A DNA stretch of 64,000 nucleotides from Sarocladium kiliense (GCA_030734395.1 JAUZTG010000050.1:183852-247851), one strand, 5' to 3'. Counted from the first letter of the stretch, positions 10,537-21,887 are shown. Numbers and translations: made by a program. The notes: generated by a model not told the origin, from the letters alone.

Positions 10537-11442
10537 CGCCTCCTTGGAATGCTCGCAAGCCCGAAGCTGAGGGGGAAATGGTGAACTTTAATTGCCCGGC
10601 GCCAGTGCTTCAGGCAGGTTTGCCTTGACGCCCGAAAATTCGTGGTCCATGAATGTTCGGTCCTGGAGTTTGGATCCGGATTTTATATTTTCCGGCGGAG
10701 ACGGAAATGCCTGCCACATGCACGGAGCCAGGAATCATAGGAGACTAGATACCGCATATGCAGGGTCATTGCCAGGGTTCGGCCTTGCCCGGCCCGTCAA
10801 GGATCACCTGCCTGGAGTGAGGGTGGTAGTATCAGCTCCACCCCCTTTGTTCAACACAACTGGTTGCGCTACGGAGTGGTCGCAGTATACTTGGAGCTGT
10901 TGCTTGCAAAAAGGAGATGGGGTCGTAGCACATGGTACATTGTCAAGTGGCAGGGTTTCTCGGATGAGCATAATTCGTGGGAGAGAGGAACAAAGTATCA
11001 CATGAGCTAGGAGCTGATTCAGGCTTTCGGAGTGACCTTCAAGGGCAATCATGTAGGAGTAATTACCTCCACGCTTGAGCGGTGATCCACCCATCATACC
11101 AAGCTGATTTACCGGCAAGCATGGCTGCCAGGCCTCATGTGCCAATCGGGTGTCCTGCGCCGCATCCGCGCTTGTTGTGGCCACCCTTCTTGTCCAACAG
11201 CACCCATATTGAGATAGAAGCAAAAGCTGGAGCATTCCCATGCTGATCACAGTTCGCAGTTGAATATATGGCTTGGTGCGTGTGGGGCCACCTAAGCACC
11301 AAGCTGGTGATGCATCTTTCCTCGGCCTTATAACATGGACATACCATGCTAACAATGTGATTGCTCCCCATCCTAAATTTCACTTCATCTATCTCACTTT
11401 GCCTATTTCACTTTGTCTATCCTAGAAAAGTTTTCTGTCAGT
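10537..11442. other. Relic-bearing intergenic stretch
   Basis: The only recognised item is the chromodomain scrap listed separately. A 137-aa frame at 10592-11005 overlaps that scrap in another frame and is judged spurious. Confidence 0.4.
10905..11030 (+). pseudogene. Chromodomain relic
   Basis: One frame reads RRWGRSTWYIVKWQGFSDEH, then NSWE, then a degraded tail with a stop codon before ELIQAF. This matches the chromodomain core Y-x-V-K-W-x-G-(F/Y)-x-D-E-x-N-(S/T)-W-E and its trailing helix. Nothing else of the parent survives nearby. It may come from the integrase tail of a chromovirus-type LTR retrotransposon or from a host chromodomain gene; no reverse transcriptase or integrase sequence is visible. 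Confidence 0.6.
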
Positions 11443-11756
11443 ATGGATCTATCTGTCGGTCATGAACAAGGTTTGGGGACCATTTCCATCCAGAGGACGA
11501 TCGAGGTACGTATGTAGGATCGTTTCCCACGCAGTCACTGACACCTTTCGAGCAGATCGACGGTAAGGAGATGCTGGCCCACTTTGGTGTCGTCTCTCTT
11601 TCGCTTGTCCGTATCCCTGAGGGCGAGACCCCCAGCGGGTACCATACAAGTCGACCAAATCAAGGTTTAAGGCACCGCTACACAACATCGTCACGATGTC
11701 GACGCGAACGCACAAATGTACGGCTCAAGGATGTGCCGACGCTTCTGAATCAATAG
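11443..11756 (+). CDS. Possible small two-exon gene, 87 aa
   Basis: ATG at about 11443 opens MDLSVGHEQGLGTISIQRTIE, followed by a canonical GTACGT donor, a tcactgac branch-like site and a GAGCAG acceptor (intron about 11506-11555, 50 nt). Exon 2 starts IDGKEMLAHFGVVSLSLVRI, and the frame runs to a stop at 11756 (88 codons). The splice signals are good, but the second half is Arg/Thr-rich and may be noncoding. Function unknown. Confidence 0.3.
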
Positions 11757-12220
11757 CCACGGACGGACCTTTAGTTCCACCTTAGAGCCTAGCGTTGCCT
11801 GCTCGAATATCGGACCAGAACAGCAGAGCGGTCACAGGCAAATTTGGAATAGGGGGACGGAGAATGAAGTCAAGACAGTGAGAAGACGGTCTCACTGCCA
11901 CTTGTCACATTCTCGTGCACGATATCGCCGATGGGCGTGATGGTCGCTCGCTCGACAACCCTGACGCTGATCGTCTTGAGTGTCAGGCGTAATGATGCTA
12001 TGTTCACTGGTCAAGATCATCCGAGTGTAGACTAAACTAGCCCCGTGTGCTTCGTGCTTGGTTCGAACAGTGGCCGCTTGGAACAGAACGATAATTTAAT
12101 GATGATATACAAGTTCAGGTGGATTGTATTCTACCTCACAACGACCGCTATTCTTTGGATGTGAAGGCCCGTTCCTTGCTCACTCCCAGCCTACACGGCC
12201 TCTCGTAGAAGAATTTGCTT
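11757..12220. other. Intergenic stretch
   Basis: No gene was seen. It sits directly 3' of the truncated LINE ORF1 but carries no recognisable endonuclease or reverse transcriptase sequence in any frame. Confidence 0.45.
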
Positions 12221-12919
12221 TCACGCCGTCTTGATGTTCTCTATGTGCTCGTTTCCGCTTTGTTCTATAGCACGGTCTACGTGTGCTTTCAGGCTACGGG
12301 GGTTCATCGCCCGTAGGCCAGCTACGGTGAGTGGGTTCCGAATGTTCACGATGATCTCACGGAGCACTTGCGCGGGCGGCGCCTTGAGCTGGTGCGATGG
12401 GTTATGTATACTAGTGGCTAGCCCATTCCCGGCTGCTACAGATGCGTAAGTCCGTAGCGGGCTTGGTCGGTTACGCTGCTCCGCGTTCTTGATGTCTTTC
12501 ACCATCGTGATGACTGTTCTGCCAATATCGGTCGATTCTCTGGCTGCCGCTTTCGTCTCGTTCTGTGCTTCATGGCTCTCGCGTATTCCTTCCAATGCCT
12601 GTTGGCTTGTGTTAGCTACCTGTTTGAGTTCCGTCTTGATGTCGTTGAGAGCCTGCGTCGTGCTTTCCGCCGCGATCTTCGATTCGGTTCTTGCCATTTG
12701 GAGCGCGTCGCGTACGGTGTCGAGATCTGGGATATTGTGGATCTTGTTGACGAGGGATAGTGCGCCCATGGCCATGACTTTGACCAGGCCTTGGGGAACG
12801 GGCTGGTCTCTCGCGCGTTCGATGCACAGGAGGGCTTCCCTGAGGTATTTACCAAGTTGCGTGGCGTGCTCGCGGAATTCGGCGGGCCAGGCCACCTCTT
12901 GGGGCCATGAGGTCGCCAT
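12221..12919 (-). mobile_element. LINE ORF1 (gag-like) N-terminal fragment, intact 232-aa frame
   Basis: The frame starts MATSWPQEVAWPAEFREHAT, has a long coiled-coil-like helix (about residues 75-140), then RTYASVAAGNG and REIIVNIRNPLTVAGLRAMN. That order is the same as in ORF1 of Tad/I-like LINEs, including the intact element at 42779-44839 here (TWAQVAAG then the AVTVKLKN block). The protein stops at ENIKTA, before the zinc knuckles, and no ORF2 follows. Because LINE copies usually lose their 5' ends, keeping the front of ORF1 and losing the rest points to deletion or recombination after insertion. The intact frame leaves co-option as an open alternative. Confidence 0.7.
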
Positions 12920-13093
12920 GATGGTCTAAAAACGCACTGGGCGATGCGCTAGACTTCAGGCTATTCAATTGACCCGTTAGAGAGGTGGCTGTGGCTGTCG
13001 CCCGTTGGGATTTTACCCGATAATTAGCCAGACTTGAGATCAGTTCCCTCCGTCTGGAATGTGTCAATATGACCCTTCCCATCACTTCCACAG

Positions 13094-14578
13094 ATGCTTC
13101 GCATAATTTGCCGCTTCATTTTGGTGCAATGCAGATGGTGCGCTACGCGCACTTTCCAGGCCTGGAAATCACTGCTTGCTCTTCTTTCTGGGCCCCTTAT
13201 TCCTCGACACGATTCTTCAGTCTTGAACCCCTTGACAGCCGAACAACTGGACAGTCGGGCAGATGAATTCGTCGGAGCGATAGATCTGGAAGCCGTCGGT
13301 GCCTTGGCTTCCTCTTACAACAATGGCTCGCCATGCCGTGTCGATGAGACGGCGACCGCCCAGGGGAGCTTCAACATTTGCTTCTTCGCCAGGTTTGACG
13401 ACCGGACATGGGTTGTTAGGGTTCCGATCAAGCCAGTCATTCACGACGTCTGGGGGAAGCTCCAGAGCGAAGTGTGCACGATGCGGTAATCCCTATATCC
13501 CCCGGTATTGGAGGCTAGCTGCTAATGTCTTTACCTTAGGTACATTCAAGAGAACACCCAAATCCCCATTCCCAGAATTCACGCCTACGGCCAGGCTCGA
13601 CTCTTGCACAACGACTCTGCAAAGCAGGCTTTCATGATCCTTGATCACGTTGAGGGTCAGCCGCTCGTCGACCGTCAGCTTTTGAGCAGCTCGGAAGAGC
13701 ATCGACGTCAATTCTATTCGGAGCTTATCGACATTTTCACCCAGTTACGAAGACTCGAGTTTTCGGCGGCTGGCTCGTTGATGCCAGGCCAGCCCGAAGG
13801 CTCGTGTTCGAAGCCAACAATCGTAGACGCCTTCTCTATACCCATGAACGATCTTCGGATCCAAGGATATTCGTCCTCGCCATCGCCATCCCAGTCCACG
13901 GCTGAGTTCATCTCTCAACAACGCCTGCTGCTCTGGGACACCTTCCGATTACCTAGCCCAGCCCTGCGTCAAAAGACTGCAGAGATGGAGCTGTTTGCAC
14001 TCCATACCATTGACCAAACGCCTCTACTGGTTGATCGCCTGCGCGAACCCTTCGTGCTCACTCACACTGACCTCCGGTGGTCCAACATCATGGTGGATCA
14101 TGAGCTCCATATCCTTGCCATCATTGACTGGGAATGGGCAGGTACAGTTCCCGCAAGCTTCTTCATACCACCATCGTGGATCACTGCCTCGGAGGATTAC
14201 TTCGCAGAGTTCCGTTCCGTCCTGGCGGAGAAGTATACCGCCTCTCCTCACACCCAGCTGCTGAAGGAATGGATTTGTGAGTATACGATCACATCACGGG
14301 TTGCAGAGATATTTCGAAGACCACATCACCTTGTCACTATTTTTTACAAGTTCATCTACCCCCAACTCTTCACAGAACCATATAAAAAGGTCGTCCATGA
14401 GCATTTTTTATGTGAGCAGAAGCAGCTGGAGCTGCAAAAGCTGCTGCAAAGCTCAGAGCGCTATACCAAGTACCTCAAAGAAAACAATCTCTTCCCCGTC
14501 GACGACGAGGAAGCCCAACGAGCAAGGGAATGGATGGCTAAGGCACAGGCATATTTGGATCAAAAGCAAGAGCTGTAA
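13094..14578 (+). CDS. APH-fold phosphotransferase family protein, two exons, 476 aa
   Basis: Exon 1 (13094 to about 13485) and exon 2 (about 13540 to 14578) are separated by a 54-nt intron with GTAATC donor and CCTTAG acceptor; the joined frame is 477 codons. The N-lobe has CRVDETATAQGSFNICFFAR and WVVRVPIK, the ATP-binding strands, and FMILDHVEGQPL is the hinge. The catalytic loop HTDLRWSN (H-x-D-x4-N) and IIDWEWAG (Mg-binding Asp) are both intact. The C-terminal part (about 380-476) is helical and Lys/Glu-rich. It belongs to the large fungal APH/choline-kinase-like group of unknown substrates. The first 45 residues are unlike the family and may be 5' UTR; an in-frame later start is possible. 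It is a separate, divergent member from the gene at 5532-6834. Confidence 0.8.
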
Positions 14579-14580
14579 AC

Positions 14581-14883
14581 TCACTTCTGTGCCCGTTCTT
14601 CGTCCTGTAAAGCATGTATCTTTTTCCAGAGGAGTTCAATATTCTCCATCTTTCTTGCCCTTTTATCCTGCAGCCCTTGAAGCATCTGTTCCCGGCTGAG
14701 CGCATCTGGAGCATCCTCCCTCCTTCGGCTTCGAGAGCTGGAGCCACTTTTCCTCACTTGATCGGTATTGGGTAGCTGCTCAATGAACGTCTCCAGGTCG
14801 GCCAATTCTTCCTCTTCCTTCACGCGTTCCCTGATTAGCTCAGAGATTCTTCTCTGACGCTCCGCAGAAGAGTTTGGCTCCAT
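14581..14883 (-). CDS. Small coiled-coil protein, 100 aa
   Basis: The frame from MEPNSSAERQRRISELIRER to DEERAQK is dominated by charged heptad-like helices (residues 5-40 and 70-100) separated by a Ser/Arg stretch (SGSSSRSRRRED). It is convergent with the APH-fold gene, with stops 3 bp apart. No family assigned. An upstream exon was looked for; the good donor near 15000 does not join in frame. Confidence 0.45.
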   Translation of the reverse strand: MEPNSSAERQRRISELIRERVKEEEELADLETFIEQLPNTDQVRKSGSSSRSRRREDAPDALSREQMLQGLQDKRARKMENIELLWKKIHALQDEERAQK

Positions 14884-14898
14884 TTCGGGCCTTGACAA

Positions 14899-15877
14899 CG
14901 GTCAGAAAAAGATTGTGCAAGGGTCCAGGGTAGTATGAGGATTCGGGGTAGGTACAGCACATACGTTGGAAAGTACGACGGGGCCAAGAATTCAAGCACT
15001 CCTTGTTTGGCTTGGGGAGCAAGTCTGGCAGCGAGGCTTCTTGTATGCTCGTGAGAGCGGGGTCAAGCATGGGAAGCCGTGTTGCCGGACCATGCGCCTC
15101 ATGCAGCCCAATCAATGCCACGACTGAAACTATGTCTTGTGCTGGCTTGTCCTTGGAGCTGCGTCAGCGGTCGCAGTCGCAAGGCGCCCAGTAGATCCGC
15201 GCCTGTATGCCTCTCTAAGTAGATATATTGACTGTGGCTTCGTGACCACGGTTGACTCGCTACTCCGTACTTGTTCATCAAACACCGAGCAATGACCTCA
15301 CTGACAATAACAAGCAAACGTCCCCACGAGCAGAGAAGCCCTAATTGCAGGCCACACCTCCTACGAAACCGGGCCTTGGCACACATTGGTTGGCCATGCT
15401 CTGAACCAGCCACTGAATCCTAGCCTGGAAGGCCCCACTTTTCGATTGTGCCGGTAGGAACTTTGGAAAGCTTCTGGCTCCAGCAGCTTCGAGAATTACA
15501 GCATTAATCCATGTGTTGGGGTTGGCAGACCCCTTTTCGGGTCTAGGTCGGCCCCGTTTTCAGACCCGCAGAACCCCCGTTGGAGGTACCTACACCAGGG
15601 ACCATTTGTACTTCGCACAGTACTATGGACTTGAGGACAACCTCGTGCTGCGCCCGCGCCCTGGCTACTGCATTATGATAGCCAGAAGCCCGGGTCACCA
15701 GCAAACACAGCCAAGAATGGGCTGACCGCAGCATTTAAAGTCAGGCATACCAGCAGAGTGCTGTCATGCCGATTGCAAAGAAAAACCCAAATTGTGTTCA
15801 CCTCTTTACTCAACCATTCAGTTCGATCGCGTTGCGTACTACAGTATTTTCCAAAGCACGCACTGTGGAAAGGTACT
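14899..15877. other. Intergenic stretch upstream of the recombinase gene
   Basis: No convincing gene. If the downstream recombinase heads a giant transposon, its left border and target duplication should lie in or near this stretch; I could not identify one by eye. Confidence 0.4.
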
Positions 15878-18542
15878 ATGGAGTTTGATCAAGCCAGGAT
15901 TGAACAGTACCAGCGTCAACTTCGAGACGACGAGACTCCAGAGCCTGAGCCGTGGCAACCCCAGGAACTCGAAAACCGCTGGGCGCGCGGAAACGCTCGA
16001 CGACCATTGCCCCTAACCACTCGGACAACCACAAGATCAGCCTCTTTCGCTTGCAACAACGATGGCAAGGCTTCTGCAACAAGATGGGCAGGCGGGGGGA
16101 GTGGAAAGCCATACTTAAGACTCTGACGTTTGACAACAAAGGCCTTGGCGAATCTTTCATACGATATCTCATGCGGGACTCTGACCTTCGTCGGAGCAAG
16201 GGCACAATCAACTCAGAGAACTCAATTCGAGTGTACACGAGGACACTTGGAGGGCTCTACAAGAAGTACACTGCTCAGCCGTGGGACAACAACCTCAGGG
16301 ACCATCTTCGTCAATATGCCAAAATCTTCATCACGCCAAAATGGAAGTTAAGACGAGAGCCAAAAGCCAAGCCGACCATGGGTCCTGATTTCTTCATCTA
16401 TCATATCCATTACCTTTGGGTTCATGATACTTCACATTTCCACATCGGACTCGACCGACTCGACGACGCTACTGTCCGCCACATCGCCATGTATACAGGC
16501 TGCCGAAAACATGAGCTGGTGTACGCCAAACCTCCGAATCTCGATAGACTTTTGAAGGCGGCCGCAGAAGACACAGATGCGTACACTGATGTGGAAAAAG
16601 ACGAGGACGACTGCGTGCGGCGACGCCCGAAGGAGTGCTGGGTGTGTGGTGGAGTCGATGAGCGTTGGGATAATCCCAAGCTCAAAGTGCTCTGTTGGGA
16701 GGACATCGATTTCTGGATCATCCGCGATCCCGAGAGCAATGGCGGCCGTGATCGGTTGGCTATGCAGATCCTGCTTCGCTGGCACAAAGGCGAAAATAAG
16801 CATATCGTGCCGACAAGGTTTACCTTCATTGAAGAGCCTATTCCTGCTCTTTGTCCTGTATCACACGTCCTTGCCAAGGCGCTGGCCGAAGGCGTTATTG
16901 ACGCGCCAGGTTACCAGACGAGGCCGGAGCCGTTCTTCAGCACTAAACTCAACCAGCCCTCGATCAAGATCAGATGGAAGCGAGAGTGGCTGCATCGTCC
17001 AGTATTCCGGAAGACTCATGATGACCTGGGCACGAAGTCTGATGAACCGTTAACTGCTGCGATTTTCGATAGTCGCTCAAACCGACTTGGGGTCGCGCTG
17101 GGCTTGGAGGAAAACCTGACAGAGTATGCATACAGGCGAGGTTTCGCTAATTGTGTTGACGGTAAGCTCCATAATCATTCGTACCCACGACGGCACCTTC
17201 TAATGCGGCGCTAGAGAACTATCGTCAATCCGTTCGTGACCAAGGCCTACGTCACCGCCCAAACAGCACAATCTACCAGGAGGCTTACCACAACGCCAAT
17301 TGCAATGCTGTCATCCAGGACGCCTTCCTCGGTCGAGGAACAAAGACTCCCTACCTCGCCATCTTCAACCATATGGGCCTGCGTCGAGATGAGAGGGCAC
17401 CGAAGGTGGTCTCGGACGATTTGATGGGTGCCATCGGCCCTAACAGAGACGTACGGCGTCTCGAAGGAGAGGTAGAAAGGATCAAAACCAGCCTCGAGGA
17501 GAAGTACGGCCGTGTACCGGCAGCGCCGGCGGAAGAGCAAGCCATATACACGCGCAAGCGTGGTGAGCTACGGACAGCAAGACAGAAACACCGCAGAAAG
17601 GTATTCAAGATGATTTACAAAGACTATTTCCACGCAAAGGACGAAGAAGAACTGCAGAAGCAGCTACAGGGGATCCGGGAACCCGAGTTCACGCGAGATG
17701 TCCAGCATACCGTGCCACAGCGCGCTCGAGTGGCGGACATCCTCAGCGATATGGACGACGCGCTATCTGAGGACGATATTGTGCAGCGAAAAGTCGACGC
17801 GATCAATGCCTGGGTTGCTTACGCGTTTGTGTGCGAGCCGGTCCAGCGCAACCAACCGAAGAAACGGCCGAGAAAGGCGCAGTCGGCCATTGTCACGAAC
17901 AAATCGGATCCAGTTCTTCAGGATACTTCATCGCCTCGTGAATCAGCCAAAGTGCAGGCTGTGCCATTCAAACTTCCAGTTTCCTCCCCGGCAGATTTCG
18001 TTCAACAGCCAATTCTTCCTCTCCTCCCGAAGCCGCCTGGAACTCTGCAGTCACGGAATGGGGGATGCGGCTTGTCAGACCCGTCTCACTCCGGCGGTGA
18101 TCATGGTCCCCTGCAAACCATTAAGAACAATGCTGCTCAGATCAAAAATGAAGAGCTCGCACCGCCTGGCAAGACAGCTGCGTGTCTATTTTGTGGCAAG
18201 CGCTACGCGCGCCAGGCAAAACTTTGGGACCACATAGAGAAGCACCTGGCGCACGCTCGCGGCGCTCCAATACACTGCCCTCGGCCGGAATGTCAGTCAA
18301 AGGGAGTGGTGTTGGAGGACGTCACCAAATTCAAGGCTCATGCTGCTCGCCTGCATGGCTCCACATTCCGGAGAATAAAGATTGTCACCTCGAAGCGCCA
18401 GAACCTGGATTCGGACTGCTGCACGAATGCACCTCTGAAACGCAGGGTGCATCTCATCACATCAAGAGAGATTCGGCCGTGTCCGCCGCGCCCAAGGATC
18501 GTCCTCGTATCCCGCACTCTAAACAATAGAGAAGCTGTATGA
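15878..18542 (+). CDS. DUF3435 (captain-type) tyrosine recombinase with C-terminal zinc fingers, about 853 aa
   Basis: DUF3435 proteins are tyrosine recombinases; a subset are the captains that mobilise Starship giant transposons. Exons proposed: 15878-15914, 15965-17161 and 17215-18542. The second intron (53 nt, GTAAGC...CTAG) is solid. The first (50 nt, weak GTCAAC donor, CCCCAG acceptor) is needed because the main frame has no ATG until about 16084. Domains: an N-terminal helical core-binding region (QRWQGFCNKMGR...), then the catalytic half with TGCRKHELVY (Arg about 193), LCWEDIDFW, YAYRRGFANC (Arg about 403), LRHRPNSTIYQEAYHN (His about 425, candidate nucleophile Tyr about 436). All four positions of an R-R-H-Y set are present. 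A cysteine-rich insert (CVRRRPKECWVCGG) lies in the catalytic half. The C-terminus has C2H2-like fingers (CLFCGKRYARQAKLWDHIEKH; CPRPECQSKG...H-x5-H). It may be a working enzyme. Family members exist that are not Starship captains. Confidence 0.8.
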
Positions 18543-19454
18543 GGCCTTACAGCGCTAACAGAGACGATTTGGTTTTAGGAACACCACAAGGATTGGTAGA
18601 TATTAGGTAGTCACTAGTCATTGACATCACAATGTAAAGCTTTTGTTCTCAAGCCTTGTCCATGTACCAAGTCCTCTGGCCTACCCTATGTCTCATCTCA
18701 CTCCGTGACGTTGAGGCTGCGCAATTCCTAGGCACCAGGGGCCAGGTTCATATGTTGCTTCCACATGGCAAACAACTCGTCTCTGTTAGAGCCCCGTTCG
18801 GAACCTATGGGTACTTTCCTGTACGCGAGATCCCTAATGGACAGTATGCTCCTTATTACTACTTGGTCCAAAAATGGCCTTTTCAGGGTTCTCATGTGTA
18901 CCTCGACGTACCCGCCCTGAACAAAGGAAACGTCTGGACCACTTCACCGTGCGAGTTGACGTAAAGTAACCTATTAGTTTCATATCGCTAGAATCTTGCT
19001 CTCTGCGCCTAATTTAATACGCAGTGCAAGAAATTAACTCTAAAGTACTAAGAACTAGCTTGCGACTAACAGCCCATTTATGGCTGCTCTTGCGAAGACG
19101 ACACATTGATTAAATGTTCAGCGGAGAAGCCCGCGAGTAGGTAAAGCTCCTGTACAATCTCGTCATTTTAATGCTGGCCACTACATCGAAGGCATCCAAT
19201 CTTTGCAGGAGAGCGCGCGAAGGCTAGAACAACCAGTGGGTGGGGGGGGGGGGGCCTTGTTGAGTGAGCACCGCCACAGATTGAACATGCGCGCGCTGCG
19301 CTACAAGTTACCTGATGGCTGATTCTAAGGCCGACAACAAGGCGTCGCGCACTGTTGCGGACCATCCTGGTTCCTATATAAATGAATTTACCCCGCGCAA
19401 GAACTTCAGCGTTACAACCAAACTTGGCCCAAGTCATAGCACGATCCTCTACGT
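18543..19454. other. Intergenic stretch
   Basis: Contains a 102-aa frame (18656-18964) without motif and a run of about 13 G near 19241-19253. No gene supported. Confidence 0.45.
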
Positions 19455-21025
19455 ATGTCATCTCCAGCAATGTCTGGCCTCGAAGTCTTATCCATCGTCG
19501 TTGCGTTTCCCGCTCTCATGCAGCTGGGCGTGTATTGTTCGACTATAACAGCCCGCTTGTACGACTTTGCAAGAAACTCAAAAAAATCCCGACTTGAGAT
19601 CACCAAATATGCTTTGGAGCTTGAGACCACGAATGCCGTAATCAGGGAAGCGTATAGTGACCTAGAGAACTATAACGAAGCTTCAAAACCATCTAAGATA
19701 CTAGACACCCTTATGCGCAACAAGGTCTTTGTTAAGATTTCCACCGCGTCGAAGTATCTCAACGGCGATATCGCGAGGTTGATGCCCCTTTTCGATGCGG
19801 ACAGTGCAGGCGCCTGCATACAAATAAAGAGACACGTGCGTTGGCAACGAAAGAAAAAAGACTTGCTGGAGTTATTTCTACGCATGGAAAATATCAAGAG
19901 CAATCTTCACTTATGCATCTTGTTGCTATCCTCTGCGTATTTGAGGGCTCGGTTCAGTCCAAGGTAAGACTCTATACTTGTACTGACATTTGCTTTTGCC
20001 CTGCTCGAGCGATATGCCCGGGTCGCGTTTGATGCCACTTAAATATACCGCAGAGGTTTTATATTATTAAATGCTAACATAATTGAAGGAGAGAAAGGCA
20101 CGATCGTAAAATTTTGCGACAAATTGAGTTGGTGGAAAAGCTGAGGGCAGAATTGAAGGCCAATGGAGTCGATGAGGAAGATGTTTTCACGCCTCGCTAC
20201 CTCCGTCAGGTGAAGAAGAAGAAACTGCAGCCGGATTCAGATTCAGATTCAGATTCAGAGCGTGGGGATTATGGAGACTCGGATTCTCCAAACAGACCTC
20301 CCACACGCCCGGGTGGCGGCGGACGACCTGGTGGCGGCGGACGATCCGGTGGTGGTGGACGGTCTGGTGATTACGGACGGCCCCGTGATGACGGACGTTC
20401 CGGTGGCCATGCACACTTCAGCAGCCTCAAAGGTTCGAAATGGTGGGAGAGACATAGTACAGAAATTCCAGGTCCAGAACAAGAAAGAATCTTTGAAAGG
20501 GGGGAAAGAAGGGAAAGAAGGGAAAGAAGGCAGAGGCATGATAAAGAGAGGCAGCAAGAGGAAGAAAGGCAGCAAGAGGAGGAGAGGCAGCAAGAGGAGG
20601 AGAGGCAGCAAGAGGAGGAGAGGCAGCAAGAGGAGGAGAGGCAGCAAGAGGAGGAGAGGCAGCAAGAGGAGGAGAGGCAGCAAGAGGAGGAGAGGCAGCA
20701 AATAAAGAAGAGGCAGCAAGAGGAGGAGAGGCAGCAAGAGGAGGAGAGGCAGCAAATAAAGAAGAGGCAGCAAGAGGAGAATGGGCGGCGAGAGGAGGAG
20801 AGGCAGCGAGAGGAAAGAGAAAAGAAGCAAAAGAAAGAAAAAGAACAGAAAGCAAGACAGCAAGACGAGGAACAGCAAGAGGAAGCACGGCGGGCTAGAA
20901 GGCGCAGGGAAGAAGACGCTGAAAGATCGAATGCTGAAGCAGAACGACACGCAACAGAAAGAGGGTTATTCGAAGCGTTAAGAAGGGGGACGAACAGAGG
21001 TAACGAACCTGCCTTTGTTCTCTAG
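19455..21025 (+). CDS. Protein with NLR-like fungal N-terminal region and RQQEE coiled-coil repeats, two exons, 481 aa
   Basis: Exon 1 (19455 to about 19963) encodes SGLEVLSIVVAFPALMQLGV followed by alternating helices, resembling the helical N-terminal signalling regions seen on fungal NLR/STAND proteins; this is a resemblance, not a firm assignment. Exon 2 (about 20089-21025) is joined by a 125-nt intron (GTAAGA...TTGAAG), giving 482 codons in frame. Exon 2 encodes a helix, an acidic DSDSDSDSE tract, a Gly/Arg-rich tract with GGGGR repeats (about residues 240-275), then HFSSLKGSKWWERHS and a long charged coiled coil made of about 13 RQQEE-type units. No NB-ARC or NACHT domain follows, so it would be an N-terminal-only relative. 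The highly charged coil could form a filament or bind nucleic acid; role unknown. Alternative acceptors in the AT-rich intron are possible. Confidence 0.6.
20547..20780 (+). repeat. 15-bp coding minisatellite
   Basis: The unit gaggcagcaagagga is repeated about 13-15 times with small variants (aggcagcaaataaagaa replaces two units). It encodes repeating RQQEE. The pattern preserves the reading frame, as expected if the coiled coil is under selection. Long leucine-rich frames on the other strand are shadows of this repeat. Confidence 0.9.
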
Positions 21026-21887
21026 GTATGCTACTTAGCAGTCTTCGGAGACTTGGGCCCTCGGTCGTGATAGAATTGCCTTCAGCAAGAGCTTCTTAGT
21101 AGCTGCTTGGTAGAACCTCTATAGCATTCCCACATTGGTACGTCGCGAGGAAAGCAGGAAGGCGAGGGCGAGGACCAGGACCTTAGCGCCTAGGTGCTCA
21201 GCGCTTATTACAGGATTCAACACATGTTAGCGCTGGTTCTATATATATATAACGCCTGCTTTATGAAAACTAATTAGGTTTATTACTACAAATAACTTAC
21301 CCACTTTCTAAATAAGTGTTCCCTATTCTTCCTGCTAAATAACCGCCCCTAATAGGGAGGGTGTAGTACGTAGGTAGTTTAAAAGTGGCCTTTATCGCTT
21401 TGTTACTTTATTTCTTCATTACTTTGTTTAAAAGTAGGGTATACTGTGTGTGTTATCGTGAAATTGCTACTGTGTGGAGACAAGTTACAAAGAGCTCACT
21501 ACTTTCGAAAGAGGAAGAGACATTTGAACACAACTGTACCAAACTCGTCAACTCACACCGTTTACTACTAGGAGTTATTGAGGCCTGACAGTGTGGTTCA
21601 AACGTCAATCCGTTTCGCAAAACCCTCACAAAGTCTAGCCGAAATGGCTAGGAGTACACATCTTGATGTATAAAACCACGTATTTAGATTGGAACTTGAA
21701 ACGAACGTCGAAACTTGCTCTTAACCACTAACTGTTTGCATCGCTTCATGACCCTACTGCATCGCTTCATTACTACCAGAACTCCGCTCCCCCTCAGCCA
21801 CTGGACTTGGGCTGTCTGGTTGACCTTCCGCATTGCCAGAGGTGTATATAACAGGCAAGGGATATGTTTCAAGCTAAGCATAGACGG
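21026..21887. other. AT-rich intergenic stretch
   Basis: About 21220-21420 is markedly AT-richer than its surroundings, with (AT)n runs and no frame. It may be a decayed repeat. No gene seen. Confidence 0.45.

Noticed and set aside
10592..11005. 137-aa frame
   Set aside because: It overlaps the chromodomain relic in a different frame; the relic explains the conserved signal.
18656..18964. 102-aa frame downstream of the recombinase
   Set aside because: Possibly a real small protein, but no motif, splice support or context was found.
20255..20950. Long leucine-rich frames on the minus strand
   Set aside because: They are the antisense shadow of the 15-bp coding repeat; composition is an artefact of the repeat.
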